Source of the DNA: an uncultured bacterium
GTDB taxonomy: Bacteria; Bacillota; Clostridia; Lachnospirales; Lachnospiraceae
Assembly (NCBI GenBank): GCA_947651225.1
Contig: CANSYK010000001.1
Span: 59,077-123,076 of the forward strand
Reading direction: 5' to 3'
Length of the DNA stretch: 64,000 bases
In this document: one piece after another, positions 58,272 through 64,000 of the stretch
Position numbering within the stretch: the first letter of the stretch is position 1
Layout of the letters: every line of letters begins with the position of its first letter
Notes under the pieces: model-generated
What the model was told of the DNA's origin: nothing
What the model saw: the letters and a program-made list of their open reading frames with translations, nothing else
The model's database searches: none
Program-made: the position numbers and the translations under genes

Positions 58272-58946
58272 TTACAACGCCGAATCAGCGCCTTTATGCT
58301 CTATTTCGATTTCACCTTTCCAGACATCATGTTCCCTGTCAAATATTTCTACTACTTTTGCTCCCAGCAAATCATGCATATATTTATAGATTTCTGTATT
58401 CCGAAGTTCCTTTTCCTGTTTCATTAAAATATGCTCTGTCAGCTCTTCTCTTACCTTCCCAATCCACTGCTCCTCCCATTCAATCTCTTTCGTATTCTGA
58501 ATGAGTGTTTCATAACAAATACGCATACTTTCAATCAGAAGCTCCTGATTGGCAAGCGTAATCTCGTCTGGCAGACGATCCAGTAATTCCTCTGCTTCCA
58601 TCGTCTTCTGCCTTAATTCTTCTAAAAGCTTCTGATTTGCATCCTGCCTTTTACTGCGGATTGGGCTGTCAATCTCATGTCCATCGGTCATGTTGTTCAG
58701 AACATTATTCATTATAATCTTTCGTGTTTTTTCATATTCTTTCAAATCATTGTTAGTCTGTCCCTGCTTCTGAATCAGCTTATTAAGCTGTTTTTCCAAA
58801 TGTACCAGCTTCCTTGTCTTTAAATGGTCAGGAAAAAGCTGATGCCACCTTGGATCTAATGTCAGTAATGGAACCTTGACATAACGCAGCGACTCCAGAT
58901 ACCTTTCTTCTAATTCTTCTTCTTTTGTTCTTTTTCCATTACGCAT
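58272..58946 (-). CDS. Unrecognised conserved-type helical protein
   Basis: 224 residues, predicted almost wholly helical and highly charged (KEEELEERYLESLRYVKVPL, HLEKQLNKLIQKQGQTNNDL, QKLLEELRQKTMEAEELLDR), so likely coiled coil. No signal peptide, membrane helix or catalytic motif is visible. A strong ribosome site GGAGGGG precedes the ATG. It lies directly downstream of the hybrid histidine kinase gene (43-base gap) on the same strand, so they may share a transcript. I do not recognise the family. Its 3' end touches an R2 repeat. Confidence 0.75.
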   Translation of the reverse strand: MRNGKRTKEEELEERYLESLRYVKVPLLTLDPRWHQLFPDHLKTRKLVHLEKQLNKLIQKQGQTNNDLKEYEKTRKIIMNNVLNNMTDGHEIDSPIRSKRQDANQKLLEELRQKTMEAEELLDRLPDEITLANQELLIESMRICYETLIQNTKEIEWEEQWIGKVREELTEHILMKQEKELRNTEIYKYMHDLLGAKVVEIFDREHDVWKGEIEIEHKGADSAL

Positions 58947-58989
58947 CCTTTCCCCTCCTTCCCAAAAGCTCTGTTCCTAAGGAACATCC

Positions 58990-61900
58990 CTAACCCTGGG
59001 ATAATATCGCATCCAGGGTATAAAACAGTTCCTTTATATTAATCGGCTTTGCAATATGGCCATTCATCCCGCTTTTTATAGCCTCTCTTTTATCTTCCTC
59101 AAAGGCATTGGCAGTCATTGCTATAATTGGTATAGAAGCCAGTTGTTCATCCGCAAAGTTACGGATTTCTTTTGTTGCCTCATATCCATTCATAATCGGC
59201 ATCTGTACATCCATCAGTACCACCTGATAATATCCTGGTTCAGATTCCTTCAGCATATCCACAGCAATTCTTCCATTATCCGCAACCTCTGTCTCAAATC
59301 CGGCATCCCCTAAAATAGCTACCGCAATTTCCTGGTTCAGCTCAACATCTTCTGCCAGCAAAATACGTCCTGTATGAATCTGTAACGTCTCCCTTTCCTG
59401 ATCCTGTTTCTCTCCTCTCTCTTCTATACATACGATAGAACGAAGACAGCTTCGAAGCTCTGACAGGAAAAGCGGCTTGGTACAAAACAACGTAACTCCA
59501 GCTTCCCTTGCCTCTGTCTCAATATCTGACCAGTCATATGCAGTTAAAATAATAATTGGTGCATTTTCACCAACTTCTTTCCGAATTCTTCGGGCAACCT
59601 CAACACCATTCATATCCGGTAAAAGCAAGTCAACAATATAAATCCCGTAAGTATCCTTTCTTGTGACTGCCTGATGGGTACGCAGTACAGCCTCTTTTCC
59701 TGATAAAGTCCATTCTGCCCGCATTCCAAGCTGCTGGAGCATATAAGACACACTATCACAGGTATTAAAATCATCATCTACAACAAGCACCCTGTAATCT
59801 CTTAATTCCGGTATACTTTTTGTATCTTCAGCTTCTGTGTTCAGACGGAACGTTAGATTGACGATAAATTCCGAACCTTCCCCCTGCTTGCTTTTTACTT
59901 CAATGGTTCCATTCATCATTTCTATAATGTTCTTTGTAATCGCCATCCCAAGTCCAGTTCCCTGAATCCCGCTTGTTGTAGTAGTTTCTTCTCTCTCAAA
60001 TGGTTCAAAAATATGCTTTACAAATTCTTCACTCATACCGATACCAGTATCTTTAATACGGAATTCATAATTCGCATACTGCTTTGGTGCACCGTCCTTT
60101 TCAGTAAGCCTCATGCTAACTTTTCCGCCGGCGCCTGTATATTTAACAGAATTGCCAAGCAGATTCAAAAGAACCTGATTCAGACGTAATCTGTCACAAT
60201 AAATTTCTTCGTCCAAAACGTCAATCGTATCAATCTGCAGTTCAAGCTGTTTTGCATGAATATCTGCCTGTAAAATATTACAAAGACCATGTAAAATATC
60301 CGGCAGGCTGCACGGTTTTTCTTCCAGATGCATTCTTCCACTCTCAATACGGCTCATATCTAAAACATCATTAATCAAACTCAACAGATGATTTCCTGAC
60401 GTCTCAATTTTTCTGAGATATTCCTCAACCAGTTCTTTGTGGTCAATATGGGTAATTGCCAGATTGGTAAACCCTACAATTGCATTCATCGGTGTACGGA
60501 TATCATGCGACATATTCGATAAAAATGTACTTTTTGCTTTATTCGCCCTGTTCGCCTGCATAAGCGCATCTTCTAACAGATTTTTCTTTTCCATTTCATT
60601 ACGTGTTTCTGTATCTACATTATGCAGTCCTAAGACAATGCCATGATTTCCTTCCCACGCCCCTGCACGCACGGCCTTCATCTGAAAATATTTCATTTTC
60701 CCATCAATATAAACACGGTAATTCACACAGAAAAACTTCTTTCTAATCAATTCCTGTTTTAGATTCTCTGGTGAAACTGCGCACAAAAGCGCTTCTCTGT
60801 CCTTTTCATACACAAAATTCTGTATGTACTGATTCATGCTATCAAGCAGAGAAAGTTCATTGCTGCCAAAAATAGATTGATAAAATGGTTCATTATTATC
60901 ATTTTGAAGCAGATTTCCATTTCCTGTATCAAGGTCAAAAAAGCAGACAAGAGCATAGTCCATCGTCAATGCCCGTATTAATTCATTCTGCCGCCTTTCT
61001 TTCTTTTTCTCTTGCAGCTTCTGTTCTGTGCAGTCTAGAAGAAAACGCTGGTAGTACAGTTCCCCATTTTCCTTTAATAGCTTGACATTTCCCATAACAT
61101 ACAGTATTTCGCCACTTTTATGACGCACACGGTATGCCACACTGATACTGTCCCCTTCTTTTTCAAGTTTTTCAATGCTGCTCCGAAGCTTTTGCTTATC
61201 TTCCTCCACAACAGATGGGGCAATCATATCAAACCCTGTATCCATCAGCTCTTTCAAAGATTTATATCCTAATATTTTAAGCGCTGCATTGTTGATGCTG
61301 ATAATTTGAGAACCATCTATTGTATGGCACATGACACCACAGTCAATTGAAGTAAATATCATCTCCAGAGTATGGTTCTTCTTTAAAATTTCCTGCTCAT
61401 AGGCACGTTCCTGTGTTATGTCAATTGCCACACCAACCGTTCCCATGACATTTCCATTAAAGTCATACAATGGAGACTTATAGGTAGTAAGAAGTCTTTT
61501 CCCTTCTCCTGTCTGAATAATTTCCTCTGATACACAGGTCTTTCCGCTGCTCATAACTTCACGTTCTGACTCTATACATGCCGGATCATCCTGCTCCACA
61601 TCCCAGATATATGCATGGCTCTGGCCTTCTACCTGTTCTTTTGCTTTATTCACGGTCTTACAAAAACTATCATTCACCTTCCTGTGAATTCCATCTTTAT
61701 CCTTATACCATATAAGATTTGGAACACTGTTAATCGTAGTCTCAAAAAAATGGCTGGTCTGGTCAAAATCCCTGCTCATTTTGCAGGTTTGCTGCCATCT
61801 TAAAAAACGGAAACGGGTTTCTGCTTCTGACATTGGCATCACCCAGATATCTTTCAGCCCTGACAGACTGTCCTCTATAAGCGAAACCTGTTCCTGACTT

Positions 61901-62142
61901 ACAAGCACGATCATCTCTGCATCACTGTTTTTTAACGATAACAGCATTTGAACTGCTTCCTTTGCATCCATACCATGAAGATTCGCCAGAATCACATCAG
62001 CATTCGCCGCCATCGCTTTCTCTGGCATATTGCTTTCAGAAAACTCATGCGTAAAATGCTCAAGTGGAGACATTTCCTTTATTGTTTCAAATGCTTTGCA
62101 CTGTTGTCCTGTCAAATAGAAATGGAGATGGCAATGATACAT
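58990..62142 (-). CDS. Hybrid histidine kinase with PAS domains and two receivers
   Basis: 1050 residues, no membrane helix, so cytoplasmic. The first ~125 residues resemble a receiver that has lost its phospho-acceptor site (DVILANLHGMDAKEAVQMLL). PAS domains follow (NLIWYKDKDGIHRKVNDSF; IISINNAALKILGYKSLKEL) and a third sensor-like part. HisKA: FLSNMSHDIRTPMNAIVGF with the phospho-histidine; HATPase: NLLGNSVKYTGAGG and DTGIGMSEEF, TGLGMAI. Two receivers end it: VLVVDDDFNT with VDLLLPDMNG, and LLAEDVELNQEIAV with LMDVQMPIMNGYEA. No output regulator is encoded nearby. Start at ATG 62142 after AGGAGG. Confidence 0.92.
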   Translation of the reverse strand: MYHCHLHFYLTGQQCKAFETIKEMSPLEHFTHEFSESNMPEKAMAANADVILANLHGMDAKEAVQMLLSLKNSDAEMIVLVSQEQVSLIEDSLSGLKDIWVMPMSEAETRFRFLRWQQTCKMSRDFDQTSHFFETTINSVPNLIWYKDKDGIHRKVNDSFCKTVNKAKEQVEGQSHAYIWDVEQDDPACIESEREVMSSGKTCVSEEIIQTGEGKRLLTTYKSPLYDFNGNVMGTVGVAIDITQERAYEQEILKKNHTLEMIFTSIDCGVMCHTIDGSQIISINNAALKILGYKSLKELMDTGFDMIAPSVVEEDKQKLRSSIEKLEKEGDSISVAYRVRHKSGEILYVMGNVKLLKENGELYYQRFLLDCTEQKLQEKKKERRQNELIRALTMDYALVCFFDLDTGNGNLLQNDNNEPFYQSIFGSNELSLLDSMNQYIQNFVYEKDREALLCAVSPENLKQELIRKKFFCVNYRVYIDGKMKYFQMKAVRAGAWEGNHGIVLGLHNVDTETRNEMEKKNLLEDALMQANRANKAKSTFLSNMSHDIRTPMNAIVGFTNLAITHIDHKELVEEYLRKIETSGNHLLSLINDVLDMSRIESGRMHLEEKPCSLPDILHGLCNILQADIHAKQLELQIDTIDVLDEEIYCDRLRLNQVLLNLLGNSVKYTGAGGKVSMRLTEKDGAPKQYANYEFRIKDTGIGMSEEFVKHIFEPFEREETTTTSGIQGTGLGMAITKNIIEMMNGTIEVKSKQGEGSEFIVNLTFRLNTEAEDTKSIPELRDYRVLVVDDDFNTCDSVSYMLQQLGMRAEWTLSGKEAVLRTHQAVTRKDTYGIYIVDLLLPDMNGVEVARRIRKEVGENAPIIILTAYDWSDIETEAREAGVTLFCTKPLFLSELRSCLRSIVCIEERGEKQDQERETLQIHTGRILLAEDVELNQEIAVAILGDAGFETEVADNGRIAVDMLKESEPGYYQVVLMDVQMPIMNGYEATKEIRNFADEQLASIPIIAMTANAFEEDKREAIKSGMNGHIAKPINIKELFYTLDAILSQG

Positions 62143-62727
62143 ATCTGTTTCCTCCTTGTGATTTTCCATAATCTGTTGTATAGAATTTCATACTTTATAT
62201 GCTATTTTAACAAACGTGAATATTGAAGTCAATATTTGGAATTGCCTGTCTTGCAAGAAAAACCCGAAAGCCGTGAATAGTAACCGAAAGTCCTTGCTTT
62301 TACAAGAAAGATCATGTAAGATATCTAAAGATAAAAAACGGAAGTTTGATAATTAAATAAAGTAAAAATCTCTACAGGCCGCATAAAGCCTGGATTTTTT
62401 TGTCAATTCTTTTCAATTTATTTGTTGTATGGTTTTGTGTTTCGCATGAAACTATGCTATAATGAAAGGTATGAAATTATGAAGAGGCTAAAAAGAATAA
62501 TCTGGTTTCTTTAGAACTCAAGATCAACTTTGCCGAAAAGTTAAAGGCTTCCGATTCGGTCGTTTCTTCCAGCAGCCGATTTAACATAGGATACCCGCCA
62601 ATAAGATTAGTGCCATGCTCTGCACACAACAAAAAAAGCGCCCGCCGCTTATTGAGTTTCGGACGCTATAACTCATATTATCCAGTTATGCTTATATGAC
62701 TAAGAAATACTAAGCTAAAATTGGTTA
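62143..62727. other. Intergenic region with repeat relic, hairpins and gene scraps
   Basis: Contains a relic of the R1/R2 end (GCCGTGAATAGTAACC, 62270-62285) and a plus-strand hairpin CAGGC...GCCTG with a T-run near 62383-62401. A promoter-like pair TTGTGT/TATAAT (62435-62463) leads only to an 11-codon frame MKRLKRIIWFL. On the minus strand an open stretch at 62477-62664 (LFLLCAEHGTNLIGGYPML) looks like protein debris without a start codon. No complete gene is supported. Confidence 0.5.
62631..62666 (-). terminator. Terminator after the Rpn-family gene
   Basis: On the minus strand AGCGTCCG and CGGGCGCT (one mismatch) enclose a loop and are followed by TTTTTTTG. Confidence 0.7.
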
Positions 62728-63813
62728 TTAAGTCTTTTTCAATCCAAACTGGACATATAAGCTGTCTCTGTATGCAGGGTCATTAGCCACTTTGGAGACC
62801 TCATCATTTCTTCCAAGAGAAATCAGCTTATTTATAAGAGCTGCAAGAAGATTTTCTCCTTCCTGTCTGCCTTCACGTCGGCCTTCCTGCCTGCCTTCAC
62901 GTCGGCCACGCTGTTCGCCGATTTTTATGCCTTCTTCCTTGAACATCTGCATTGTTTCTTCTTCATTGTACTCATTGATCCACATACCTACCACCTCCGC
63001 TCTGTGCGCCATTAACTGTTCTTTGAGTTCATAATCATCTGGCATATCATCAAGTGCCTTGTCGGCAGCCTTATCAATCTCCATCCCAGCATTCATATTG
63101 CTTCTTATCTGTGCCACAAGCCATGCATATTCATTAAGCGACCTACAGGCTGAAAGAATATTCTTACTGCGGCCATAATTGATATTGATCATCCTTACAG
63201 TTACTTCAATGTCCGGTGAAGCTTTCTTTAATATAGCATCAACCTCTTTTTCCAATTCCTCTTCACTGACAGTATCAACATTTTCTTTCGCTGATATAAG
63301 ATTCTCTCTTATCTGTGTCTTAAACGCATCCGACAGCCTCATCAGTGTTTCATCCGGAACATCAGCCAGGCCATTATATAAAACTACCAGCTTTGGTATT
63401 GGCAGCGGAATAACCGCAGAACTGTATGGATTCTTCCTATTCATTTTCAGATACTTGTCATACAGTCTTGCAGCATACATAAATTCACGTATTGGCATAT
63501 TCGGATTCTCTGTTGATTGGTGTTCGTTAATATTAAGCGTGCCGTAAAGCGATACTTTGTCTGTAACGATATAGGATAAGTCATTCTTCATACCCATATA
63601 GATCACATCTTCAATTGTCGTTATTGTAATATCATCAGGGTCAGTGTAATTCGTTCCACTGAGACTGTTATACAGCGAAAGCGTTCTCTTCTTTGTTTCT
63701 TCTCTTCCGAAAATATAACTAAACAAGCGTGATTTGTGCTCCTGATTGATGTTTGTATTGTTACCGTTTTTAGCAGCGCTGTCTGTACCTTTGGTATTTT
63801 GCTTTGTACTCAT
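62728..63813 (-). CDS. Rpn family recombination-promoting nuclease / putative transposase
   Basis: 361 residues. The N-terminal PD-(D/E)xK-like domain contains RLFSYIFGREETKKRTLSLY, TTIEDVIYMGMKNDLSYIVTDK and LNINEHQSTENPNMPIREFMY, the D and E-x-Q pattern of Rpn/transposase_31 proteins. The C-terminus has a repetitive hydrophilic segment (GRREGRQEG repeated) before a helical tail, usual in this family, where internal starts can yield a small self-inhibiting protein. Roles suggested elsewhere are recombination promotion and phage defence. Strong promoter (63879-63907), ribosome site AAGGAG and terminator (62631-62666) make it a complete single-gene unit. Confidence 0.88.
   Translation of the reverse strand: MSTKQNTKGTDSAAKNGNNTNINQEHKSRLFSYIFGREETKKRTLSLYNSLSGTNYTDPDDITITTIEDVIYMGMKNDLSYIVTDKVSLYGTLNINEHQSTENPNMPIREFMYAARLYDKYLKMNRKNPYSSAVIPLPIPKLVVLYNGLADVPDETLMRLSDAFKTQIRENLISAKENVDTVSEEELEKEVDAILKKASPDIEVTVRMININYGRSKNILSACRSLNEYAWLVAQIRSNMNAGMEIDKAADKALDDMPDDYELKEQLMAHRAEVVGMWINEYNEEETMQMFKEEGIKIGEQRGRREGRQEGRREGRQEGENLLAALINKLISLGRNDEVSKVANDPAYRDSLYVQFGLKKT
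62861..62910 (-). repeat. 24-bp tandem repeat in the Rpn-family gene
   Basis: CTGCCTTCACGTCGGCCTTC recurs twice with small changes, encoding GRREGRQEG units. The array is prone to slippage. Confidence 0.7.
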
Positions 63814-63878
63814 AATATCGTATCTCCTTAATATATCGTCACTTCCGATAATAAGAAGTTGATTTATTTCTTTTTCAA

Positions 63879-63907
63879 ATTATAACACGATGATATTTTA
63901 GGTGCAA
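63879..63907 (-). promoter_or_regulatory. Promoter of the Rpn-family gene
   Basis: On the minus strand TTGCAC (63902-63907) and TATAAT (63879-63884) are 17 bases apart, about 65 bases before the ATG. Confidence 0.75.
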
Positions 63908-63945
63908 TACTCTAAACCCGTGTTCAGCATTGAGGAATAAAAAAT

Positions 63946-63961
63946 GTTACTGTTCACTCCG
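63946..63961 (+). repeat. R1-type terminal repeat near the window edge
   Basis: GTTACTGTTCACTCCG is identical to the first 16 bases of R1 copy B (13775-13790). The following sequence differs from R1 within the bases available, so this is either another core family or a solitary end. Confidence 0.55.
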
Positions 63962-64000
63962 CAATGTCATTTAGTTAAGGCATAGGGTTAGACTTCGATA

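Noticed and set aside
62461..62512. 11-codon frame MKRLKRIIWFL behind a TATAAT box
   Set aside because: Too short to support as a gene; possibly the start of a deleted lipoprotein gene.
62861..62910. Possible CRISPR-like short repeats
   Set aside because: Contiguous coding repeats without spacers, in frame with the Rpn protein.

Overview
The window looks like a chromosomal segment of a low-GC Gram-positive anaerobe of the Clostridia, most likely family Lachnospiraceae. This rests on gene content and order: a ylm/divIVA cell-division cluster, MreBCD-PBP2-MinCDE-RodA in one run, a mutS-mutL-miaA operon, a class A RNase P RNA, an NCS2 purine permease, a GH29 fucosidase, and chemotaxis and hybrid-kinase genes typical of gut Firmicutes. 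The family assignment is inference; no rRNA or tRNA gene was seen.

Layout. 1-4.9 kb is a graveyard of mobile and accessory DNA: a type I toxin-antitoxin pair (holin-like peptide and antisense RNA), a serine recombinase with an internal deletion, a decapitated DUF5713 gene, a Uma2-like nuclease gene, an IS200/IS605 tnpA element and gene fragments. 4.9-17.8 kb carries an NCS2 permease (5' end apparently frameshifted), a GNAT plus aldo/keto reductase operon, rnpB, a decayed DUF1538/P-II operon, a secreted alpha-L-fucosidase behind a large palindrome, a SprT/YgjP-type protease, a zinc-ribbon protein, an SOS-type YneA-like LysM gene, a cell-wall amidase, a BlaI-type repressor and a XerS-like recombinase. 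17.8-43.4 kb, nearly all on the minus strand, is the housekeeping core: rluD, lspA, divIVA, ylmH, yggT, sepF, yggS, an HlyD-like gene, a D-Ala-D-Ala carboxypeptidase, mgsA, rodA, minE, minD, minC, PBP2, mreD, mreC, mreB, radC, a methionine gamma-lyase family enzyme, miaA, mutL and mutS. 43.4-64 kb is mixed: an AAA-ATPase/PD-DExK protein, a BlaI/M56 (BlaR1-like) signalling pair, a chemoreceptor next to a sugar-binding protein that has lost its signal peptide, a methyltransferase, a metallophosphoesterase-rubrerythrin fusion, rlmH, mazF-alr, nnr-acpS, a large hybrid histidine kinase and an Rpn-family nuclease.

The most striking non-coding feature is a set of dispersed, palindromic, MITE-like repeats. 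Two families (called R1 and R2 here) share a terminal inverted repeat close to GTTACTATTCAC but have different cores. A third (R3, ends AGAGCG...CGCTCT) sits inside one R1 copy. The repeats lie between genes throughout the window. They have supplied the C-terminus of the LysM gene, the N-terminus of the sugar-binding protein, the last bases of miaA, and the break in the DUF5713 gene. No transposase for them is recognisable in the window, so they are probably non-autonomous.

Functionally the core region builds and divides the rod-shaped cell: MreBCD/RodA/PBP2 elongation, MinCDE placement, SepF/DivIVA division, and LspA and carboxypeptidase in the envelope. The YneA-like gene links DNA damage to division arrest. 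The flanks hold environmental sensing and accessory nucleases. No CRISPR array or biosynthetic cluster was seen.
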